The notes below the pieces were generated by a model. The model saw nothing but the letters and a program-made list of their open reading frames with translations. It was not told where the DNA came from and did no database searches. From the NCBI RefSeq assembly GCF_040515995.1, contig NZ_CP159485.1, positions 1,984,001-2,048,000 on the forward strand: a stretch of DNA of 64,000 bases. Reading direction: 5' to 3'. Position 1 is the stretch's first letter. The number at the start of each line of letters is the position of its first letter. This stretch comes from Proteinivorax hydrogeniformans. GTDB taxonomy: Bacteria; Bacillota; Proteinivoracia; Proteinivoracales; Proteinivoracaceae. Positions 32,739 to 40,355 of the stretch are shown piece by piece. Position numbers and translations under genes: made by a program.

Positions 32739-33340
32739 GACGGTTTTTTACATACTGCTAGCATTAAAAAATACCTAATCCCATCTTGAGGCTTTTCTAT
32801 TCTTTTCCCCCATTGATAGAACATGTCTAGGTCGCTAAATTTGCTTAGTACTTCTACAAATTCCTCCTCTTTGTATTGATGAACATGAAACTCGTTCCCA
32901 CATGACTTGCCTTTGCCTTTGCCGAAAGAAGTGGATATTAAGAGAGTTCCTCCTGGGCGCAGCATTTTATACAAATTATTTACAAAGATGTCGTCGCCAT
33001 AAAAATGCTCTATGGTTTCAAAGCTAACTATAGTATCAAATACACCTAGCTTTTCCGGTAGCTGCTTATCTAAGCAATCTCCAGTAAGGTAAGAAGCTGT
33101 TGGGTGATTGTAGTGTTTTTTAGCATAATCTATACTTTCATGGGAGATATCTACCCCCACATATTCGTTCACTTTTTTTGTTATAACGTATGAGCTGCCA
33201 TATCCAACACCGCAGGCTATGTCTAACACTCTGCCTTGGCAATATTTTTGGGCAAATTTATATCGCTGAATATGTTCTATTAGAAGCCCATTTGTTTCTT
33301 TCATTTTTTTTGGTATAACACGTTCTTGAGTTAATTCCAA
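32726..33340 (-). CDS. Class I SAM-dependent methyltransferase
   Basis: 204 residues. Motif I VLDIACGVGYGSSYV near residue 38, motif II EYVGVDISHESIDYAKKHY, then YLTGDCLDKQLP, FDTIVSFETIEHF and MLRPGGTLLISTSFG, the UbiE/COQ5-like methyltransferase pattern. Substrate unknown. TTG start with GGAGG at 6 nt. The last residues (KKPSGCL) are encoded by the structured repeat element E2b, so the C-terminus may have been changed by arrival of that element. Confidence 0.88.
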   Translation of the reverse strand: MELTQERVIPKKMKETNGLLIEHIQRYKFAQKYCQGRVLDIACGVGYGSSYVITKKVNEYVGVDISHESIDYAKKHYNHPTASYLTGDCLDKQLPEKLGVFDTIVSFETIEHFYGDDIFVNNLYKMLRPGGTLLISTSFGKGKGKSCGNEFHVHQYKEEEFVEVLSKFSDLDMFYQWGKRIEKPQDGIRYFLMLAVCKKPSGCL

Positions 33341-33389
33341 GGTTAGCCTCCTTTTTACTATACCCTAATCTAAATCTTTGCTTTTTTAT

Positions 33390-34829
33390 TTACTTATCCT
33401 TCCAAAAACTTGGCATAAGCAATATAAAGACTGTGAATAGTTCTAGCCTACCGAATAACATCAATAAGGAAAACAACATTTTGCTAGCTGCACTAAAATG
33501 GCTATAAGTTTGTGCAGGCCCAACTAATTCAAATCCTGGACCGATGTTACCTAGGCTTGCTGCTACAGAACTAAAGGAGCTAACTAGTCCGATACCTTCT
33601 AGGGATATCAACAGCGTACCGGCTACAAGCAAAAGAAGATACAAGAAAAAAAAGCTGGTTACACTGGCGGTAACATCTGGAGATATTGACCTGTTGTTAA
33701 TTTTAACAGGTATATAGGCGTTGGGGTGTAAAATCTTCTGAATTTCTCTTTTTACCAATTTACCTAAAATAAGCAATCGAATAACTTTAATTCCACCAGC
33801 TGTGGAACCGGCAGACCCTCCCACAAACATCAGTGAAAACAAAATCGCTTTGCTAAAGGTAGGCCATGCGTCGAAATCTGCAGTGTCATACCCTGTGGTG
33901 GTGATAATAGCCCCCACCTGAAACCCAGCGTATCTAATTGACTCAGTAAGGGACTGATATACCGTCCCATTTAAGCTAATAGTAAGAAGAATAATTGCAA
34001 CTAAAATTATAGAAAGATATAGCTTAAGCTCTGAATTTTTTATCACCTGTTTGAATCTACCTTTATAAATATCATAGTATAGTGAAAAATTAACTCCCGA
34101 AGCTATCATAAAAACTGCAATTATAATTTGAACGTTAACATTAAATGCGCCGATACTATCATTTCTTGTGGAAAACCCTCCAGTTCCAACAGTGCCAAAG
34201 GTGTGAACAAGGGCATCATATAAAGACAACCCCGCCATGTATAGCAAAGATGTTTGTAATACAGTCATACCCAAATAAACTGTATAAAGAATTTTAGCAG
34301 TACTTTTCATTTTAGGGGTTATTTTATCAGCTACCGGTCCAGGGCTTTCAGCTTTAAAGATTTGAAAACCTCCCACTCCAATTGCTGGTAATATCGCTAA
34401 TGTTAGCACTAATATCCCCATCCCACCCAGCCAATGGGTAAGTGATCTCCAAAAAAGTATCCCTTTAGGCAGCACTTCAATATCATCTATAATAGTTGCT
34501 CCTGTAGTGGTAAGCCCAGATACAGTTTCAAAAAAAGCGTCCACAAACGAAGGAATACTACCTGAAATATAAAAGGGGAGCGCTCCAAAAAATGATACCA
34601 GCACCCAACCCCCTGCTACTATAGTCAAACCTTCTTTTGCTCTAAGCCTACCTGAAGATTTGAAGAATTTAACCATAGGAAGTGCAACCACTAACAAAGC
34701 TAATATCGAAAGGATAAAAGGCATGATGTCCTCTTGATAGTACCATGCGATACCTAGTGGAAAAGCTAGGAGTGCTGCCTCAAATAGAAGTAGACTTCCT
34801 AGGACCTTTAATACTACCCCAAAGTTCAT
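33390..34829 (-). CDS. trkH: Trk/Ktr-type potassium uptake protein TrkH
   Basis: 479-residue K+ channel/transporter subunit with about ten helices and four P-loop repeats. The selectivity-filter turns are visible: TVSGLTTTGATII, GTVGTGGFSTRNDS, ITTTGYDTADFD and, in the fourth repeat, ASLGNIGPGFE. Works with the cytosolic TrkA subunit, whose gene overlaps it by 50 bp upstream, so both are made as a complex. GGGGGG precedes the ATG. K+ uptake fits the presence of a betaine transporter in the window. Confidence 0.95.
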   Translation of the reverse strand: MNFGVVLKVLGSLLLFEAALLAFPLGIAWYYQEDIMPFILSILALLVVALPMVKFFKSSGRLRAKEGLTIVAGGWVLVSFFGALPFYISGSIPSFVDAFFETVSGLTTTGATIIDDIEVLPKGILFWRSLTHWLGGMGILVLTLAILPAIGVGGFQIFKAESPGPVADKITPKMKSTAKILYTVYLGMTVLQTSLLYMAGLSLYDALVHTFGTVGTGGFSTRNDSIGAFNVNVQIIIAVFMIASGVNFSLYYDIYKGRFKQVIKNSELKLYLSIILVAIILLTISLNGTVYQSLTESIRYAGFQVGAIITTTGYDTADFDAWPTFSKAILFSLMFVGGSAGSTAGGIKVIRLLILGKLVKREIQKILHPNAYIPVKINNRSISPDVTASVTSFFFLYLLLLVAGTLLISLEGIGLVSSFSSVAASLGNIGPGFELVGPAQTYSHFSAASKMLFSLLMLFGRLELFTVFILLMPSFWKDK

Positions 34830-36186
34830 TTAGTAAGCCCCCCTTATCTTTAGAGAAAAACCTATTTAAAGTTTGTTCCTCCGACTGTAAACAAAATACT
34901 ATAACTCGATCACCTGGGTAAATAACAGAATCGCCATTTGGAATCATTACTTTCCCTTTATGCACTATGGAACCAATAATAATTCCGCTAGGCAGCGGCA
35001 AGTCAGCTAATCTTTTACCTACAATTTTTGTGCCTGACTCAGCGATAATTTCTAAAACTTCAGCTTGCCCTCCCAATAATAACGAGATAGATACAACCCT
35101 ACCCCCTTGAATAAACCTTAGAATTTCACTTGCTGTTATTAGGACAGGATTGAGTGCTAAATCTATCCCCAGCTTTTCAATTATTGGGATATAATTAGGT
35201 CTGCTAACTTTTGCAATAACCTTTTCCACACCATACTGCTTAGCTAAAAGAGCGAGCAGTAGATTTTCTTCATCAAAGCCTGTAACCGAAATCAAAGTAT
35301 CCATTTCAGATATATTTTCTTCATTTAATAGGTTAATATCTGCACCATCTCCGTGGATAACCAACACATTACTAAGCTCGTCTGCTAGGTATTTGCATCT
35401 GTCTTTATCGCTTTCGATAATCTTTACTCCTACCCCATTTTGACTTAATTTTCTAGCAAGGTGATAGCCAGCCTTACCTCCACCAATAATTAACGCTTTC
35501 TTTACCGTTTTGCGCTTGATAGGAGCTCCGCAATTTTCCGAAAACTCATTTATGCTTTCTTTGTTGCCCATAACATAAATGACATCTTTATCTTCGACTT
35601 TTGTATCCCCGTATGGAATTATAATTTCGCCATCCCTAGATATAGCTACTATTAACATCGATCTAGGAATATCTAATTCTTTAAGTTTTTTCCCAGTAAC
35701 TCCCTTTAGCTTTTCCACACGAAAGTCCACCATACTAACCTTGCCCATTGCAAAGTCTTCCATGTGAATAGCATGGCCCTTAAGTAAGTACTTGGCAATC
35801 TCCTTAGCTGTCCCCAGCTCAGGATTAACTATATAATCAATTCCCATTTCCTTTTTAATAAACGCTAATTGGTTGGCATATTCGGGGTTTCTAATTCTAG
35901 CAACAGATTTTTTACAGCCTAGCTTTTTGGCTGTAGAACCAACTAGCATGTTAGTTTCATCATTACTGGTTACCGCAATCACTAGGTCGGTACTTTTAAT
36001 ATTTAGTTGTTTTAACGCATCTAACTGTACCCCATTAGCTTTGATAGTTAACACATCTAATGAATTGTTTATGCGATCAAGAGCTTTTTGGATAACATCA
36101 ATCACTATAACATCCCTTTCACCTTGTGCAAAAGATTCTGCTAGCTTGTATCCCAGCTTACCTGCTCCAATAATTATAACTCTCAT
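34780..36186 (-). CDS. trkA: Trk system potassium uptake regulator TrkA
   Basis: 468 residues with duplicated RCK modules. Two Rossmann NAD(H)-binding halves start RVIIIGAGKLGYKLAESFA (residue 1) and KKALIIGGGKAGYHLARKLS (about 229), each followed by a TrkA_C domain (GVTGKKLKELDIPRSMLIVAISR; GTKIVGKRLADLPLPSGIIIGSI). Binds nucleotides and gates TrkH at the cytosolic face of the membrane. Weak purine-rich ribosome-binding site before the ATG. Overlaps trkH by 50 bp. Confidence 0.95.
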   Translation of the reverse strand: MRVIIIGAGKLGYKLAESFAQGERDVIVIDVIQKALDRINNSLDVLTIKANGVQLDALKQLNIKSTDLVIAVTSNDETNMLVGSTAKKLGCKKSVARIRNPEYANQLAFIKKEMGIDYIVNPELGTAKEIAKYLLKGHAIHMEDFAMGKVSMVDFRVEKLKGVTGKKLKELDIPRSMLIVAISRDGEIIIPYGDTKVEDKDVIYVMGNKESINEFSENCGAPIKRKTVKKALIIGGGKAGYHLARKLSQNGVGVKIIESDKDRCKYLADELSNVLVIHGDGADINLLNEENISEMDTLISVTGFDEENLLLALLAKQYGVEKVIAKVSRPNYIPIIEKLGIDLALNPVLITASEILRFIQGGRVVSISLLLGGQAEVLEIIAESGTKIVGKRLADLPLPSGIIIGSIVHKGKVMIPNGDSVIYPGDRVIVFCLQSEEQTLNRFFSKDKGGLLNELWGSIKGPRKSTSI

Positions 36187-36484
36187 TATTCTTCCCTTCC
36201 TTTCAAGGTTAAAGCATTTGCTAAAACCATTTATCCGACTATTTTCAAATATTATATTAAACTGCCTATGGCTTCTTTAATGCAGGAATAATTATTTTAA
36301 CAGTACAGTGCTTAATTTTCAATCATTAGTTTACTTTAGTTTTCAGCATTTCAAAAAGTTTACTCTTTACCATAGAAAAAGACTAAGTCCCCCTCTAAAG
36401 GGACTTAACATTATACTATCATATGTTCGTTGTTTTTTGTACATTAGTTTGTTCTATGTCAAAAATCTTAACTTTGCTTTTTGT

Positions 36485-36513
36485 TTGACTTTTCTGCCAA
36501 TCCGATATATATT
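36485..36513 (+). promoter_or_regulatory. Promoter of ABC-F leader transcript
   Basis: TTGACT, 17-bp spacer and TATATT, about 270 bp before the ABC-F start codon. Confidence 0.7.
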
Positions 36514-36519
36514 TATAAT

Positions 36520-36762
36520 ATAATCTTTTTTAAAGGAGCTTTGTCTAAAAAAATATGTTCATTAAGTGTTCTTAATATCTCACCAAATTAAATAACTGGC
36601 AAAAAAGCGAACTAACTACAGGATATCTATGCCCTTTTTGCCTTTTGTTTATAGATAAAAGAACACATGCCATGAACATATCATTAATGCTTATTTTTGC
36701 TGTGCCTTGGGCTCAGCTGTAATTTTAAGCTGTAATGGGCTGTGTCCCGTTACAGCTTTTTT
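36520..36762 (+). promoter_or_regulatory. Structured attenuator leader of the ABC-F gene
   Basis: Long leader RNA. ATATGTTCAT...GTGTTCTT (36553-36573) can pair with AAGAACAC...ATGAACATAT further on. Between them GGCAAAAAAG pairs with CCTTTTTGCC. A short open frame follows, then an alternative CAGCT/AGCTG pairing and the terminator AAGCTGTAATGGG/CCCGTTACAGCTT with TTTT (36727-36762). The plan matches ribosome-stalling attenuation known for antibiotic-resistance ABC-F genes. The 36187-36484 region before it holds only a small hairpin (AAGTCCC/GGGACTT). Confidence 0.7.
36672..36722 (+). CDS. Candidate leader peptide of ABC-F attenuator (16 aa)
   Basis: Open frame MNISLMLIFAVPWAQL within the ABC-F leader, ending where the antiterminator/terminator sequences begin; a second in-frame ATG at 36687 would give MLIFAVPWAQL. 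No clear ribosome-binding site is seen. A ribosome stalled by drug near its end could free the antiterminator. Position rather than composition supports it. Confidence 0.5.
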   Translation: MNISLMLIFAVPWAQL

Positions 36763-36783
36763 ATTTGAATGGAGGTTTTATTT

Positions 36784-38454
36784 ATGTATAAATTAATATC
36801 ACTTTCAAACGTTGGTGTAGAGTTTGGAGATAAAACGGTACTAAAAAACGTTACTTTCGACGTGTTTGAAAACGATAAGATTGGCATTGTCGGTAAAAAT
36901 GGCGCCGGCAAAACTACCTTGATAAAAGCAATCTTAGCAGCTATCTCACCTACTTCTGGTAGTATAAACGTAATGGCCGATAAGTTAATTATTGGGTACT
37001 TAAAGCAGATTACAGATTATAACAATATAAATACTGATACGGAGATAATTCAAGAGAGCATATCTAACTTTTATCAAACCACCAGCGAAATAAAGGTCGG
37101 AGAAAAGGTTAATGTTGATTTTGAACAGCTTAGCGGTGGCGAAAAAACTAAAATAGCATTGGCAAAAGTCCTTTGCAAAAATCCAAATCTGTTAATTTTA
37201 GATGAGCCCACCAACCACTTGGACTTTGATGGAATAAACTGGTTGATTGATACTTTAAAGGCCTATAACGGCACTTTGCTAGTTATATCCCATGATCGAT
37301 TTTTTCTTGATAAAGTAACTAATAAAACTATAGAAGTGGACCGTGGTGAGGTAAAAGTTTTTCAAGGAAACTATTCTGCCTATAAAGATCAAAAGCAGCA
37401 TCAAACTTTGGAAAATTGGAATTGCTATTCAAAGCAGGAAAAGAAAAAGAAAGAAATAAATATGGAAATTAATCGACTAAAAAACTGGTCAAATACATCG
37501 TGGAGAAAAGCAGGAAAGCAATCTGATATGCGGGGAACAAAGGCTCATTATCGTAAAAGTGCAAAAAAAATAGATGATAGAGTAAAGTCCAAAATAAAAA
37601 AGCTTGAGAAAATTGATTTAGAGGGAGTGGAAAAGCCCTGGGAGGAAGGACAGATAAAGTTTGATTTTGCCGCTGATTTCAAAAAAAATAAGCGTATATT
37701 AGAGGTCAGTAACTTATCAAAAGGATATAGCGGCGCTGACTTGTTTAAAAATAACTCTTTTTATTTAAACCGCGGGGAAAAAGTTGCACTTATCGGCCCT
37801 AACGGTTGTGGAAAAACAACTTTGCTAAAACTTATTAATCAAACTGAGCAGCCAGATATCGGTACGATATGGATTAGTCCATCTGCCACATTTAGTTATC
37901 TGTCTCAAGACGTAACTGATTTAGAGGAGAATATTACACCCCTTGAGTATCTCAACGCTAAAAGCGGCCGCAGACGAAGTATAGCTCAAACAACTTTAGC
38001 TAACCTAGGTGTTGATTCAGCGGCTGTAACAAATCAAATTAAAAACTTGAGCATGGGTGAACGGACAAAGGTAAAACTGGTGAACATTATATTAAATTCC
38101 TGCGATTTTCTAATTTTAGATGAGCCAACTAACCACTTAGATATTGCAAACAAAGAACAATTAGAACAAGCGTTAAAAGACTTTGAAGGAACTCTTATTT
38201 TAGTCTCCCATGACCGATATCTTGTGGAAAACACCTGTGATATTGCTTTAGAAATTAAAGATAATAAGATCATTAAAAACCTTTCTCCGTGGAAAAGTCA
38301 AACAAAGCTTTCACAACAACAAATGGATAAAACTCTTTTAGAAACCAAAATTTCAGAAGTATTAAGTAAGCTTTCAGACTCGCTCCCTGACAGCGAAGAG
38401 TATCAGCAATTAGATCTACAGTTTAAAGAGTTGGTAAAGCTTAGAAATAATTAA
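36784..38454 (+). CDS. ABC-F family ribosomal protection/translation ATPase
   Basis: 556 residues, two ATPase domains and no membrane segment. Walker A sites GKNGAGKTT and GPNGCGKTT, signatures LSGGEKTKIALAK and LSMGERTKVKL, Walker B LLILDEPTNHLDFD and FLILDEPTNHLDI. The inter-domain linker (about residues 205-280) is long and basic with NWSNTSWRKAGKQ, as in antibiotic-resistance ABC-F proteins that displace drugs from the ribosomal peptidyl-transferase centre. The resistance subgroup cannot be named from sequence alone. ATG with GGAGG at 8 nt. The upstream attenuator supports drug-inducible expression. Confidence 0.88.
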   Translation: MYKLISLSNVGVEFGDKTVLKNVTFDVFENDKIGIVGKNGAGKTTLIKAILAAISPTSGSINVMADKLIIGYLKQITDYNNINTDTEIIQESISNFYQTTSEIKVGEKVNVDFEQLSGGEKTKIALAKVLCKNPNLLILDEPTNHLDFDGINWLIDTLKAYNGTLLVISHDRFFLDKVTNKTIEVDRGEVKVFQGNYSAYKDQKQHQTLENWNCYSKQEKKKKEINMEINRLKNWSNTSWRKAGKQSDMRGTKAHYRKSAKKIDDRVKSKIKKLEKIDLEGVEKPWEEGQIKFDFAADFKKNKRILEVSNLSKGYSGADLFKNNSFYLNRGEKVALIGPNGCGKTTLLKLINQTEQPDIGTIWISPSATFSYLSQDVTDLEENITPLEYLNAKSGRRRSIAQTTLANLGVDSAAVTNQIKNLSMGERTKVKLVNIILNSCDFLILDEPTNHLDIANKEQLEQALKDFEGTLILVSHDRYLVENTCDIALEIKDNKIIKNLSPWKSQTKLSQQQMDKTLLETKISEVLSKLSDSLPDSEEYQQLDLQFKELVKLRNN

Positions 38455-38466
38455 TTACAAATAAAT

Positions 38467-38504
38467 AAGGGTCTGCCTCAAATAACTATTTAAGGCAGAC
38501 CCTT
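38467..38504. terminator. Bidirectional terminator after ABC-F
   Basis: AAGGGTCTGCCT...AGGCAGACCCTT with inner AAATA/TATTT pairing and T runs on the plus side. Confidence 0.85.
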
Positions 38505-38702
38505 ACTTTTACAGTAAATGCCCGCGCAATGCCAACTGCTCCTGTAACAAATCCCGCTAGCACGCCTATGCTTGCACCAATTACTTACTTCTTTGGCAAA
38601 GTGTTTTAAGATGTTTGGGTTCATTATTCGACCAGCGGTTTCTGGGGCATCCCCTAAAATATCGGTTGTTTTGTCCCTCTCTTCCTTTGAAAGAGATGAC
38701 AT
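38490..38702 (-). pseudogene. Relic resembling magnesium transporter MgtE
   Basis: An ATG behind GAGG opens a frame reading LSKEERDKTTDILGDAPETAGRIMNPN, which resembles the MgtE N-domain (…LPEDSAGRLM…). It jumps straight to ILKHFAKEV. After a one-base frame change the +1 frame reads IGASIGVLAGFVTGAVGIA, like an MgtE C-terminal helix, and stops at the terminator. This suggests an mgtE copy with a large internal deletion plus a frameshift. Identification rests on short matches. Confidence 0.45.
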
Positions 38703-38727
38703 TAAAAAGACCTCTATCAGCTTTCAT

Positions 38728-38760
38728 AAAAAAAAACGACCCAAAAAGGGTCGTTTTTTT
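38728..38760 (-). terminator. Terminator after PLP-like/GNAT fusion
   Basis: AAAAACGACCC/GGGTCGTTTTT with a 5-nt loop, beginning at the stop codon on the minus strand. Confidence 0.85.
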
Positions 38761-40144
38761 ATTTACCTTTGGCTTTGTGTAGCATCCTAGTGTACGGCGC
38801 ATCAAAGCCCATCTTTTCATATAGCTTAATAGCTTTTTTGTTATTTTTTTCCACATGCAATGATAGATTTCCGTCAGTCACCTCTACAGCTTTTGTTAGT
38901 AGTTGGGTTGCTATGCCGCGACCTTTTATTGTCCTTTTTGTAGCTATATAAGCTAGATGATATTTTGCGGAAAAGTGCTCAAACCCGGTACCAACTATAA
39001 TCGCAATACCTGCCAAATCTTTGTTGTGATAGGCAAATAGCAGATGTCCTTTGTCTAAAGCATTGTCCAACGCTTCATAGATTTCCTCTTTAGGATCTGT
39101 AAATTCCATCAGCCAGTCGTTTATTAAGCCAACGACTTTGTCATTGCTAATATCTTTTTCTTCTTTAGTCACTGAATCTATCTCCACGTTTGCTTTGCCA
39201 TCGTTTAGCAAAATAACGTGTACTCCGTCATCGATCTTTCCTTCTTTGGCCTGTTTAATAAAACCAGCAATTGGGAATCCGTTAGCTGTGTTCAGCTTGA
39301 TTTTCTCCAACTTTTTAAACATGGAGACATACTCTACCAACTCTTCATCGGATACTCCCATCATTTTACCGTTTGTATCATAGATAGCATTTAGGGCGTC
39401 CTGAGCTACAGAGCTGTTTAAGTTTACTAGATGTCTATTATACCTACTAGTCTTTATCTTTTCTTGGCCTTTTAAATCAATTTTGTCGCTACCCTCTTGA
39501 TAAGTTTGTAATATTATATTCCCCGTATCTGTGGTACAGCTATAAAGTTGGGGCATTTTTTTTATTTGATCATGTATCCAGAGCTGTCTAAAGCCTAGGT
39601 GTAATCCCGAAACCGAAAACCCATAACTCATTTGTGAAAACACAGATGTTATTGGCTCTTTAGCCTGTGTACTAAGTTCGCTTGCGATATATGATAAAGC
39701 TGACATGTTCAAGACGTTATTTTCTACTCCAGGGTTTGCATTGTACCAGTTGTTCTCTTCTGCTAATTTATTACTGTGCTCAACGCTCTCCGTGATGTTT
39801 TTGCCGTGTTCAATTATTTTAATGTTAGGCTGGTTTAGCACGGCTTTTTTTGTCGCCTTACTTTTTTTAGGAAGGACAAATACTAAATTAATATCATAGT
39901 ACTGGCATAGATAGGCCAGTGAATTGCCAAGCCCATAAAAGCTTCCAAAACATATAGTATCTTTTCCAAAATCTAAGGCATCTTTAATAATTAAGTAAGC
40001 TAGTCTATCCTCGCGGTGTCCAGAAGGATTTCCCCCTTCTAACTTTAAATAAATTTTTGAAATACCTAATTCTTCTTCTAACTTTTTTGCTCTAATTAAC
40101 GGCGTTTTCCCTACTCTACTTTTTAAAATGTTTTCTTCACTCAT
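38759..40144 (-). CDS. Fold-type-II PLP-enzyme-like domain (catalytic Lys missing) fused to GNAT acetyltransferase
   Basis: 461 residues. Residues 1-320 look like a threonine-synthase/cysteine-synthase fold: KTPLIRAKKLEEELGISKIYLKLEGGNPSGHREDRLAY, then CFGSFYGLGNSLAYLC and LVFVLPKKSKATKKAV. The lysine that binds PLP in these enzymes (G-S-F-K-D-R) is replaced: G-H-R-E-D-R. The C-terminal ~120 residues are a GNAT domain (LAYIATKRTIKGRGIATQLLTKAVEV, NNKKAIKLYEKMGF). The first part is therefore probably a ligand-binding pseudo-enzyme that guides acetylation of an amino-acid-like substrate; this is inference. ATG with GGAGG. Confidence 0.8.
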   Translation of the reverse strand: MSEENILKSRVGKTPLIRAKKLEEELGISKIYLKLEGGNPSGHREDRLAYLIIKDALDFGKDTICFGSFYGLGNSLAYLCQYYDINLVFVLPKKSKATKKAVLNQPNIKIIEHGKNITESVEHSNKLAEENNWYNANPGVENNVLNMSALSYIASELSTQAKEPITSVFSQMSYGFSVSGLHLGFRQLWIHDQIKKMPQLYSCTTDTGNIILQTYQEGSDKIDLKGQEKIKTSRYNRHLVNLNSSVAQDALNAIYDTNGKMMGVSDEELVEYVSMFKKLEKIKLNTANGFPIAGFIKQAKEGKIDDGVHVILLNDGKANVEIDSVTKEEKDISNDKVVGLINDWLMEFTDPKEEIYEALDNALDKGHLLFAYHNKDLAGIAIIVGTGFEHFSAKYHLAYIATKRTIKGRGIATQLLTKAVEVTDGNLSLHVEKNNKKAIKLYEKMGFDAPYTRMLHKAKGK

Positions 40145-40301
40145 AGCATACCTCCAATTTGTAATTAATGGTTTTTACTATTGTAACATATATTTAAAAA
40201 AGTATCATATTTGATTTAATTTCATAAAAGCCTACTTTACTTTATTATTCAACATAATAATAAAAAATAACAAAAGGAACTTTCCCTTTTCATCTTAAAA
40301 G

Positions 40302-40351
40302 AAAAGAGGCTGTGGCCAAATATCTTTTTAATTAGACACAGCCTCTTTTTT
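40302..40351 (-). terminator. Terminator of the ABC exporter operon
   Basis: AAAAGAGGCTGTG...CACAGCCTCTTTTTT, 22-nt loop, just behind the second ABC gene. Confidence 0.85.
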
Positions 40352-40355
40352 GATA

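Noticed and set aside
36308-36523. 71-codon frame in the trkA/ABC-F gap
   Set aside because: Low-complexity hydrophobic composition, no Shine-Dalgarno, and it runs through the ABC-F promoter.
38572-38951. Several overlapping plus-strand frames around the mgtE relic and PLP/GNAT gene
   Set aside because: No ribosome-binding sites; antisense to better-supported features.
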